Under the pieces are notes generated by a model, which was not told the origin of the DNA, did no database searches, and worked only from the letters and a program-made list of their open reading frames with translations. This document shows, in pieces, positions 16,300 through 23,298 of a stretch of 42,431 bases of DNA. Within the stretch, counting starts at the first letter, position 1, and each line of letters opens with the position of its first letter. The translations under genes were made by a program, and so were the position numbers. This DNA comes from Lachnospiraceae bacterium (GTDB lineage Bacteria > Bacillota > Clostridia > Lachnospirales > Lachnospiraceae), in assembly GCA_022787145.1 (NCBI GenBank), contig JALFVM010000050.1, forward strand, positions 65,161-107,591. Reading direction: 5' to 3'.

Positions 16300-17694
16300 T
16301 TATTCTTCTTTATCGTCAGCAGAAAATACTTTCTTTCTTCCCCTCATTGTCGCAGCAGTCAGAATAGCAATCATCGCTGATAATGCTCCTGATAATGCAT
16401 ATGGAAAGATATTCGTTGTATCTCCAGTTACAACACCAAATCTTCGTGTCTGTGCTGAAGATACGATATTGTTCGTACTGCTATTAGACGAAACACTGCT
16501 GTTTGCTGTGTATGTAGAAGGTGTCTTCGTTGGCACATCAGACGTAGCCTTCGATGTCGTCTGTGTATTAGAAGAAGATGTAGATGTCGTTGTTGTCTGT
16601 GATGTCTGTGATTGACTAACCGTGTTCTTATTTGAATTGCTGTTGGATGGTTCTTTCTCGGAATTTGTATAACTATTATCTGCAATTTCCTGTCCTACCA
16701 AAGGATTACTTCCCGCAATTTTCTTAACAGAAGATTTTACCGTTGTTCCAACAGACTCTTCCTCCTGTGTATTCTTATCCTCAAGGATTTCCTGATCCTG
16801 ATATTCTTTGATTGAAACTTCTTCCTCACTGCGCGGTTCGTCCACGATTTCCTCACCATCTGCTGGTGTTTCGCTCTCCTCCGATGCCGGTGTCTCGGCT
16901 TCTTCCGGTGTTTTGCTCTCCTCCGATGCCGGTGCCTCGGCTTCTTCCGGCGTTTCGCTCTCCTCCGATGCCGGTGTCTCGGCTTCTTCCGGTGTTTCGC
17001 TCTCCTCCGATGCCGGTGTCTCGGCTTCTTCTGATGTTTCGCTCTCTTCTGATGCCGGTGTCTCGGCTTCTTCCGGTGTTTCACTCTCCTCCGATGCCGG
17101 TGTCTCGGCTTCTTCCGGTGTTTCGTTCTCTTCTGATGCCGGTGTCTCGGCTTCTTCCGGTGTTTCACTCTCTTCTGATGCCGGTGTCTCGGCTTCTTCT
17201 GATGTTTCGCTCTCTTCCGGAGCCGGTGTCTCGGCTTCTTCTGATGTTTCGCTCTCTTCCGGAGCCGGTGTCTCAGTTGCTTCTGGTGTTTTGCTCTCTT
17301 CCGGAGCCTGCGTCTCAGTTGCTTCTGGTGTTGCCGGTGCTTCTGTCGGTGCCGGTGTCGCCGGTGCCTCTGTCGGTGCCGGTGTTGCCGGTTCTTCTGT
17401 CGGTGCCGGTGTCGCCGGTTCTTCTGTCGGTGCCGGTGTCGCCGGTGCCGGTGTTGCCGGTGCCTCGGTCGGTACTGGTATCGCTGTCGGCGCCGGTGCA
17501 GCGGCAGGTACCGGTGTCGGCGTCGGCGTTGGTGTCACAGACGGTGTCGGTGTCACAGATGGTGTTGGCGTTACAGCCACCTTTGCTTCTGTCTCTACCG
17601 GATAATACTGCATATTGGAAGCCAGCAAAGTCATCGTCAAAGCTGCTCCGCATACTTTAACCACATTCTTTGATGTTGTATATTTTTTTCTCAT
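16300..17694 (-). CDS. Thr/Pro/Glu-rich repeat surface protein with C-terminal membrane anchor
   Basis: The 464-residue protein has a signal-like N-terminus (basic start, then VCGAALTMTLLAS). Residues 41-124 are Pro/Thr/Ala-rich and about 125-278 are a 14-residue repeat (AETPASEESETPEE and variants), strongly acidic. A Ser/Thr/Asn-rich stretch follows to about 415. The C-terminus reads VVTGDTTN, then a hydrophobic segment (IFPYALSGALSAMIAIL) and RGRKK, which is the layout of a sortase signal, but the first residues do not match LPXTG. It may be a variant sortase substrate or simply a membrane-anchored stalk. The start ATG follows GAGGTG. No function is recognised and no sortase is in the window. 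Confidence 0.75.
   Translation of the reverse strand: MRKKYTTSKNVVKVCGAALTMTLLASNMQYYPVETEAKVAVTPTPSVTPTPSVTPTPTPTPVPAAAPAPTAIPVPTEAPATPAPATPAPTEEPATPAPTEEPATPAPTEAPATPAPTEAPATPEATETQAPEESKTPEATETPAPEESETSEEAETPAPEESETSEEAETPASEESETPEEAETPASEENETPEEAETPASEESETPEEAETPASEESETSEEAETPASEESETPEEAETPASEESETPEEAEAPASEESKTPEEAETPASEESETPADGEEIVDEPRSEEEVSIKEYQDQEILEDKNTQEEESVGTTVKSSVKKIAGSNPLVGQEIADNSYTNSEKEPSNSNSNKNTVSQSQTSQTTTTSTSSSNTQTTSKATSDVPTKTPSTYTANSSVSSNSSTNNIVSSAQTRRFGVVTGDTTNIFPYALSGALSAMIAILTAATMRGRKKVFSADDKEE
16861..17322. repeat. Tandem 42-bp coding repeats
   Basis: About eleven copies of a 42-base unit encode the 14-residue Glu/Thr/Pro/Ser repeat of the surface protein. Third-position differences (tcttcc/tcttct, ctcctcc/ctcttct) show that the copies are not all recent. 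The array keeps frame, so copy-number change by recombination would only alter stalk length. Confidence 0.9.
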
Positions 17695-17705
17695 GATTCA
17701 CCTCA

Positions 17706-17807
17706 TCATAAATCTATATTCCATAAACAAAAACAGACTGCATTTTTCCGTTCCGACATGGCAGCAATCTGTCTCCGTAAATTCACTTCATTATTTTGCG
17801 TATCCAT
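17706..17807 (-). CDS. Possible 33-residue upstream ORF in the leader of the repeat-protein gene
   Basis: An ATG at 17807 preceded by AAGGA at 9 bases opens a 33-codon frame beginning MDTQNNEVNLRRQ, with a basic, partly amphipathic middle and the end VCFCLWNIDL. Its TGA stop lies 11 bases before the surface-protein ATG and overlaps that gene's ribosome-site region, as in translational coupling. I do not recognise the sequence. It could be a chance frame in a leader of about 100 bases. Confidence 0.3.
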   Translation of the reverse strand: MDTQNNEVNLRRQIAAMSERKNAVCFCLWNIDL

Positions 17808-17881
17808 TGTATCACATCCTTAAAATAATGAACAGCCCCTAATTCAAAAAAATCATAAGAACTACAAATCTTTCAAAAGCA

Positions 17882-17910
17882 TTGCTTTTTTTTGTAAAAT
17901 CATGTATATT
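17882..17910 (+). promoter_or_regulatory. Sigma-A promoter of the CNNM-type gene
   Basis: TTGCTT (17882-17887) and TATATT (17905-17910) have 17-base spacing, 57 bases before the start codon. It lies in the 270-base divergent gap with the surface-protein gene. Confidence 0.6.
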
Positions 17911-17966
17911 GCGTTCTATAGAAACTTTTTACAGAATTAACCAGATGAATAAAGGAGTGATTTTTA

Positions 17967-19226
17967 TTGGATTCAAGTGATGCGATACAGATAGCGGCGC
18001 TTTTATTTTTACTTCTGCTGTCTGCATTTTTCTCTTCTGCAGAAACATCCCTGACAACTGTAAACAAGATTCGTATTCAATCCCTGGCAGAACAGGGAAA
18101 TCGAAATGCAAAGATACTGGAAAAGGTCATTTCCGATTCCTCAAAAATGCTCAGCACGATTTTGATTGGAAATAACATTGTAAATATTTCCGCCTCTTCT
18201 CTGGCTACAACCATTACCCTGAGGCTGTTCGGAAATGCATTTGTCAGTGTCAGCACGGGAATTTTGACACTTTTAGTTCTGATTTTCGGAGAGATTACCC
18301 CGAAGACAATGGCTACCATACATTCTGAAAAAATAGCTTTGTCTTATGCACGCATAATCTACGCACTGATGGTGCTTTTTACACCGCTTGTATTTATTGT
18401 GCAGCATTTATCCTTTTTAATGCTTCGCCTGCTTAGAGTCGATCCAAACGCCAAAGGTGCTTCCATGACAGAACATGAACTTCGCACGATTGTCAATGTC
18501 AGCCAGGAGGATGGCGTGATCGAAAGCGAAGAAAAACAAATGATCTACAATGTATTCGATTTCAGGGATTCCGTTGCCAAAGATATCATGATTCCACGTA
18601 TTGATATGACATTTGTTGATATCAACTGTACTTATGAGGAACTGATGGATATCTACCGTGATGTCAAATACACCCGTTTTCCTGTCTTCGAGGACAACAC
18701 CGACAATGTGATTGGTACGATCAATGTAAAAGATTTGCTTCTTCTGACACAGAAGGATATTGAACATTTTTCCATCCGTTCCATTCTCAGAGAGCCTTAT
18801 TTCACTTATGAACATAAAAGTACGGCTGATCTTCTGCTGGAAATGAGAGAATCTTCTTACAACCTGGCAATCGTTCTGGATGAATACGGGGCAACCGCAG
18901 GTCTGGTAACCACAGAAGATCTTCTGGAGGAAATCGTAGGAGAAATCCGGGATGAATACGATGAAGGAGAAGACGAAGAAATCCGCGTCATTATTCCGGA
19001 GAAGGAATATATTGTTGATGGTTCCAGCAAACTGGATGACATCAGCGAAGCATTGCAGATTGAACTGGAATCGGAAGATTATGATTCCATTGGAGGATAT
19101 ATTATCGAACACCTTGACAGCCTGCCCGCTCAGGGACAGGGAATCACCCTGGAAAGCGGGATTCGTCTGGTAGCCGATGTTGTCAGAAAGAAGCGCATCG
19201 AACAGGTGCATATCTATCTTCCATAA
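17967..19226 (+). CDS. CNNM/HlyC-CorC family membrane protein (DUF21-CBS-CorC)
   Basis: The 419-residue protein has a DUF21 membrane domain (about 1-185, with AETSLTTVNK, GNNIVNI and FGEITPKT), a CBS pair (about 205-325, with IMIPRIDMTFV and DEYGATAGLVT) and a C-terminal CorC/HlyC domain (about 335-419, with VDGSSKLDD). Family members are linked to Mg2+ or Co2+ export or homeostasis; this copy's ion is unknown. The start is TTG at 17967 with AAAGGAGTGA 6 bases upstream. It is one of only two long plus-strand genes here and faces luxS across a bidirectional terminator. A MITE-like element begins at its stop codon. Confidence 0.92.
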   Translation: MDSSDAIQIAALLFLLLLSAFFSSAETSLTTVNKIRIQSLAEQGNRNAKILEKVISDSSKMLSTILIGNNIVNISASSLATTITLRLFGNAFVSVSTGILTLLVLIFGEITPKTMATIHSEKIALSYARIIYALMVLFTPLVFIVQHLSFLMLRLLRVDPNAKGASMTEHELRTIVNVSQEDGVIESEEKQMIYNVFDFRDSVAKDIMIPRIDMTFVDINCTYEELMDIYRDVKYTRFPVFEDNTDNVIGTINVKDLLLLTQKDIEHFSIRSILREPYFTYEHKSTADLLLEMRESSYNLAIVLDEYGATAGLVTTEDLLEEIVGEIRDEYDEGEDEEIRVIIPEKEYIVDGSSKLDDISEALQIELESEDYDSIGGYIIEHLDSLPAQGQGITLESGIRLVADVVRKKRIEQVHIYLP

Positions 19227-19311
19227 AATGATTACAGTGTCAAAAGGTATTCTCCACGTCATGCTTGCATGTAAGTGGAGGTATACCTTATTGACACTGT
19301 AATCATAAAAT
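19223..19311 (+). mobile_element. Short MITE-like hairpin element, copy 1, with ATAAAAT flanks
   Basis: A 75-base element (19230-19304) has perfect terminal inverted repeats GATTACAGTGTCAA / TTGACACTGTAATC and folds almost along its whole length (inner arms AGGTAT/ATACCT, CTCCAC/GTGGAG, ATGC/GCAT). It is flanked by exact direct repeats ATAAAAT (19223-19229 and 19305-19311). The left repeat contains the stop codon of the CNNM gene. It shares about 65 bases, with two mismatches, with the longer copy at 24810-24992 in the opposite orientation. Confidence 0.75.
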
Positions 19312-19325
19312 AAAAATAGCGAATT

Positions 19326-19372
19326 AAAAAAGGAATATCTGTACATAGTTTGTATCAGAACATTCCTTTTTT
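19326..19372. terminator. Bidirectional terminator between the CNNM gene and luxS
   Basis: AAAAAAGGAAT and ATTCCTTTTTT form a perfect 11-bp stem with a U tract in both directions. The loop is 25 bases. It serves both convergent genes. Confidence 0.85.
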
Positions 19373-19384
19373 GAGTTTAGCTTC

Positions 19385-19861
19385 TTACTGTGGATATACC
19401 AGTCTGTCTTCTGTAATGTGATACAGCACATCAAGGTATTTTTGGGCAAGATATTTTGCCATTCCAAGATTCATATCGAGATAATTACCGCAGTCTTTCG
19501 CAGATGCACCAGGAATCTCTCCCTCAAAATCACGAATAAATTCAAACATGCGAATCATAAGAGGAACGATATCTTTCGACTGATAGTCCCCTGCCATCAA
19601 CAGATAATTACCAGTACGGCATCCCATCGGTCCCCAGTAAATAATCTTGTCCTTATATTCCTCGTCATTGCGAAGATATGTGGCTGCCAGATGCTCAATC
19701 GCATGCAGCTCTGCCGTATTCATCACCGGTTCCTCATTCGGAGAAGTCATGCGAAGATCAAACGTTGTAATCACCTGTTCCCCCAGATAATCTTTTCGGG
19801 AAACGTATACACCCGGCTGCAATTTGATATGATCAATGGTAAAACTTGCTATTTTTTCCAT
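19385..19861 (-). CDS. luxS: S-ribosylhomocysteine lyase LuxS
   Basis: The 158-residue enzyme cleaves S-ribosylhomocysteine to homocysteine and DPD, the precursor of autoinducer-2, in the activated methyl cycle. The metal site HAIEH (HxxEH), the catalytic cysteine in GCRTGNY and the third metal ligand in AKDCGNY are all present. The frame is open to 19930, but the ATG at 19861 follows GGAGG by 8 bases and gives the family's usual start MEKIASF and length. About 130 bases separate it from the YdcF gene; a TATAAA-like box is present there but its -35 is weak. No pfs or methyl-cycle genes are nearby. Confidence 0.96.
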   Translation of the reverse strand: MEKIASFTIDHIKLQPGVYVSRKDYLGEQVITTFDLRMTSPNEEPVMNTAELHAIEHLAATYLRNDEEYKDKIIYWGPMGCRTGNYLLMAGDYQSKDIVPLMIRMFEFIRDFEGEIPGASAKDCGNYLDMNLGMAKYLAQKYLDVLYHITEDRLVYPQ

Positions 19862-19992
19862 TACAATAACCTCCTTCTGTCTATCTATCATGTACCGATA
19901 TCGACCTGCCGGAACACTAATATTCAGCAAAACAACCTATCCGTACACCAATTCTTATTTTATAGCAATCCTGCAAAAAAATCCACACGAAT

Positions 19993-20589
19993 CTACTTCA
20001 TCATCAGATTAAACTGCCGGATGATCCGATCCGCCTCGCCCATGACCTCCGTAATTCCTTTTTCCGTCTCATACCAGTTTTCCCTGGTGATATTTTCAGT
20101 ATCCGACGGGCACACCAGAAATTCTGTCTGCGGATACAGACGCTGAAAATACATCAGACAGCGTCTGGCATGATGACTTTTACAGCAGAGGATGGCTTTT
20201 TTGATTTCCAAACCAGCGCGATCTGTCACCTTTCTGGAATAAATGGCATTTTCGTAGGTAAACGTCGCCTGATCTTCCCGCAAAATGCAGTCCTGCGGCA
20301 CTCCATTCTGCTGTAGTACATGGCTTAAAAATTCCCACTCCGTCTCATATTCACCGCCGTATTGTGCTTCTTTTTCCATCACTCCGGCAAAATGTCCCAA
20401 GGTCACACTATACCTTCCACTTGGAAGTATCCGCGGTGCCATCTTCTCTCTCCATAATTTTGCCGCACGTTCTGCCATCTGTGGATATCCGTTTCCCGGC
20501 ACAAAAATAATATCTGCCGGCTCCGGTTCTTGATTCACAAAAATAAATTCTGTGATACGAGTCTGAAACAGTTTCAAATCCCTGTCCAT
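19993..20589 (-). CDS. YdcF family protein (DUF218)
   Basis: The 198-residue protein matches the DUF218/YdcF fold: ADIIFVPGNGYP near residue 24, RAAKLWREK, the glutamate-bearing YENAIYSRKV and CKSHHARRC. There is no N-terminal membrane segment, so this is the short soluble form. Some family members bind S-adenosylmethionine and others act in envelope polymer metabolism; the role here is unknown. The ATG at 20589 follows GGAGG. It lies downstream of a GGDEF remnant and upstream of luxS, all on the minus strand. Confidence 0.85.
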   Translation of the reverse strand: MDRDLKLFQTRITEFIFVNQEPEPADIIFVPGNGYPQMAERAAKLWREKMAPRILPSGRYSVTLGHFAGVMEKEAQYGGEYETEWEFLSHVLQQNGVPQDCILREDQATFTYENAIYSRKVTDRAGLEIKKAILCCKSHHARRCLMYFQRLYPQTEFLVCPSDTENITRENWYETEKGITEVMGEADRIIRQFNLMMK

Positions 20590-20606
20590 ATGTATCCTCC
20601 AGTTAA

Positions 20607-20697
20607 TGAATTATAAAACGAGTATCCGCACCGTCCCTGTTCCTTCACTCGATACAATGCACGATCCGCATTTTGATAAAGTAACTGATTATTGATG
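20607..20697 (-). pseudogene. Remnant of a GGDEF domain (C-terminal end only)
   Basis: In the gap between the DUF2207 and YdcF genes one minus-strand frame reads LLYQNADRALYRVKEQGR and then CGYSFY. This matches the last helix and strand of diguanylate cyclase (GGDEF) domains. Only about 30 codons survive, without the GGDEF motif, a start codon or a proper stop, and the frame runs into the ydcF start region. It is best read as the tail of a deleted diguanylate cyclase gene. Confidence 0.65.
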
Positions 20698-20728
20698 ATT
20701 TGTATCTTATTCTCCAAAACTATATTTC

Positions 20729-22690
20729 TTACCAGGAGCCGCCTCCGCCTCCGCCGAATCCACCTCCGGAAAATCCTCCGCCGGAACTGCCGCCTCCAAA
20801 ACTTCCGGAAGAAGTCTCCGGTTTCGGAACCGTAAGTGTTTCCGTCACTTTTTCCAGATTCTTTGAAAAGACGCGATGGAACATATAATAATCAAAATAA
20901 TCGTATCTTGTCGTTGTGTGGTACCATTCCGGTGCCTCCAGAGCAAGATCCTTCATTTTTTCTGCAAACACATCAGAAAGCCCGAACACGTATGCATAGG
21001 GAATGATATGATAAAACAACTGAGGACTTTCCTGTGCCATGACTTTCATGCGCTCTAACTCCGCTGTTTCTATGAAATCACGAAGGCCTGCCAGATATCC
21101 CATCCATTCCACACACTGATGTGTACGTTTCCTCATAAATACCACAAGAGGAATCATGATACCTGTGGCAACTGTCATCACAACGGCAGAGGGAATAAAA
21201 TTAAAAACACCTCCCTGCTGTACTTGAACTATGTACATACCTAAAAATCCAAGCACGCAGGCAAAACTGAGCATAGCTCCTACCACTATATATTTTTGTC
21301 TCTCAGCAGATGATTTTCCATACCAGCGATCCACTCCCCAGCATAAAACAAACACACCCACATACAAAAGAATCGCCAGCAAACCCTCTGCACAAAACTG
21401 AAAGCCATCCGTATAGCAATACATCGATTTCTCCAAGAAAAAATAGATCATCGGAAATCCACAAACAAGATAAGACACTACTCTCGCCACTGCTGATTTT
21501 CTAGTGTACAGACGATTCTCTCCGGAATAGCAAAGTTTTACCCCTTCTTTTACCGCGCTCATTGTGTCAGAGAACTTATACTTTAGAGTATTCAGATAAA
21601 TTTCATCTTTCTTTTTAAAGAATGTTTGAAACATCGTTTTCTGATACATCGGCGCATCTTCCGGTAAATCCTTGCATTTTTTCAGCTGCATCTTTCCATT
21701 GTCTTCGTAGATCGACAGATAGCCCTGATCCGCCCAGTAAATAATCAACGAAATCACATCTCTGTCTTCCACTGCACCATCAATGACATATCCAACTGCT
21801 GCACTGTCCATGCCTTTTGGCGGCTGATATTGAATCGAAGGTATGATCTTTTCATCCCTGCCAAACAAAAAAAAGAGTAGTATCGTCACAAACAAGAAAA
21901 ATACAGAACAAAGGATCGAACTTCCCATCGGTGAATCCAGCACATAGATAAACTCAAAATAATCCTCTCCCACGTTTGAAAAGATGGTAAGTCCACTCCC
22001 CAATGGCAAAGTTTCTGTCAGCGTTCCCGTCAACACATTCCCCTGCAATTCCCAGGAAAGAATGTCATTTGCATCTTTTACAGATCCATACGGTCCATAA
22101 TAGAACTGAATGGAATCCTGCTCCACTTTCTTCGGAAAAGTAATCTCAAAACGGCTTCCCTTTGGAATTTCATTTTGCCATTGTGTCGGATAAATATTCA
22201 GATAAATATTTGAGTAATTCTCCTGCTGAAATACAGGGGTATACTCATACGCAATCTGGTATGATGTCGGACCATACACATAGGTATCTGCGCTTCCCAG
22301 CTGCATCACCTGACTGCCATTTTCCTCATAGGCATTGCACTCTGCAGAAGTCTGTATGTCTGTCACTTCCGCATAATAAGGAATTTTTTCAATCTCTCCA
22401 TCCTGATTTTTATACTGACTGCACCCCCTAATGGGAACATAGCGATAAATGCCATGGCGCTCATTCAAAAAATCCACATCAATCTGTTCCTGTATAAAGA
22501 AACTATTATCTTCCCTTACTTCAATTTGTACGTCATAAGCAGTCGTTTGCATATTAGAATCATAAGTTACTTCTTCCTGCGATTGTGGACCGCTTTCTGA
22601 TCCCAAAAATCCAAGACAGATACAGAAAACTATAATTATAGCAAAGGCGGTCCAAAACAGACCGCCCGCCTTTCTTTTTTTCTTTTTCAT
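20729..22690 (-). CDS. DUF2207 domain membrane protein with glycine-rich tail
   Basis: The 653-residue protein begins with a lysine-rich start and a hydrophobic signal/anchor (about 9-29). A DUF2207 extracytoplasmic domain follows (about 45-230, with YDVQIEVREDNSF and GIYRYVPI), then a transmembrane segment near 258-278, a cytoplasmic region with VGYVIDGAVEDRDVISLIIYWADQGYL, and further membrane helices near 410-530. The tail is Gly/Ser-rich and ends in GGGGGGSW, as in many DUF2207 proteins. The function is unknown. The ATG at 22690 follows AGGGGAG. It starts 17 bases after lemA; LemA/DUF2207 pairs are common in bacteria. Confidence 0.88.
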   Translation of the reverse strand: MKKKKRKAGGLFWTAFAIIIVFCICLGFLGSESGPQSQEEVTYDSNMQTTAYDVQIEVREDNSFFIQEQIDVDFLNERHGIYRYVPIRGCSQYKNQDGEIEKIPYYAEVTDIQTSAECNAYEENGSQVMQLGSADTYVYGPTSYQIAYEYTPVFQQENYSNIYLNIYPTQWQNEIPKGSRFEITFPKKVEQDSIQFYYGPYGSVKDANDILSWELQGNVLTGTLTETLPLGSGLTIFSNVGEDYFEFIYVLDSPMGSSILCSVFFLFVTILLFFLFGRDEKIIPSIQYQPPKGMDSAAVGYVIDGAVEDRDVISLIIYWADQGYLSIYEDNGKMQLKKCKDLPEDAPMYQKTMFQTFFKKKDEIYLNTLKYKFSDTMSAVKEGVKLCYSGENRLYTRKSAVARVVSYLVCGFPMIYFFLEKSMYCYTDGFQFCAEGLLAILLYVGVFVLCWGVDRWYGKSSAERQKYIVVGAMLSFACVLGFLGMYIVQVQQGGVFNFIPSAVVMTVATGIMIPLVVFMRKRTHQCVEWMGYLAGLRDFIETAELERMKVMAQESPQLFYHIIPYAYVFGLSDVFAEKMKDLALEAPEWYHTTTRYDYFDYYMFHRVFSKNLEKVTETLTVPKPETSSGSFGGGSSGGGFSGGGFGGGGGGSW

Positions 22691-22707
22691 CCAATACTCC
22701 CCTCTAC

Positions 22708-23265
22708 TCAGAATGAAACCTTTACATTATCTCGTTCCACCTGTGCCTCTACTTCATACAGGGGCTTTCTCTGAAAACCAAAGATCCCTGCCAGAAGATT
22801 ACCAGGAAACATTTCGATTTTTGTGTTGAATTTGTTGACAACACCGTTGTAATAGCGTCTTGAACCTGCAATTTCTTCCTCAATGCGGGAAAGTTGCTCC
22901 TGAAGCCGCAGGAAATTCGCATCTGCTTTTAAATCCGGGTAATTCTCTGTCAGAGCAAACATGCTTTTCAATGTGTTATTCAAAACATTGTCATTCTGAA
23001 TTGCCTCTGCAGGACTTTTAGAGTTCATCGCCTGATTTCTTGCCTGAATGACTGCCTGTAATGTTTCTCTTTCATGAGAAGCATAGCCCTTTACAGTTTC
23101 CACATAGTTGGGAATCAGATCATAACGCTTTTTGAGAGAGACGTCCATAGCAGAAAATGCTTCCTCCGTCTTATTTCTCATTTTAATGAAACCATTATAA
23201 GAGCTGATCAGCCATATCACCAACACAACAACAATGGCTAAAATTACAATGACAGCGATTTTCAT
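22708..23265 (-). CDS. lemA: LemA family protein
   Basis: The 185-residue protein has one N-terminal transmembrane helix (about 3-22) followed by a coiled, mostly helical domain. The conserved SYNGFIKMRNKTEEAFS, RYDLIPNYVETVKGY and the C-terminal YNGVVNKFNTKIEMFPGN and GIFGF are clear. LemA proteins are membrane-anchored four-helix bundles of unsettled function, sometimes acting with DUF2207 proteins as here. The ATG at 23265 follows AAGGAGGG. It begins only 33 bases after purB, with no terminator, so it is probably read from the purB promoter. Confidence 0.93.
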   Translation of the reverse strand: MKIAVIVILAIVVVLVIWLISSYNGFIKMRNKTEEAFSAMDVSLKKRYDLIPNYVETVKGYASHERETLQAVIQARNQAMNSKSPAEAIQNDNVLNNTLKSMFALTENYPDLKADANFLRLQEQLSRIEEEIAGSRRYYNGVVNKFNTKIEMFPGNLLAGIFGFQRKPLYEVEAQVERDNVKVSF

Positions 23266-23298
23266 ATGTACGCCCTCCTTATTTTGTTATCTCTATGA

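Noticed and set aside
16861-17322. Regular repeats considered as a CRISPR array
   Set aside because: The units are directly tandem with no unique spacers, stay in frame and encode the 14-residue protein repeat; no cas genes are near.
16808-17605. A 265-residue plus-strand Ser/Ala/Gly repeat frame
   Set aside because: It mirrors the 42-bp repeats of the minus-strand surface protein; since 42 is divisible by three all frames stay open. It has no good ribosome site and no signal peptide.
19862-19992. A luxS promoter or methyl-cycle riboswitch
   Set aside because: A TATAAA-like box is present but the -35 is poor, and the leader is too short and unstructured for an S-box or SAH switch.
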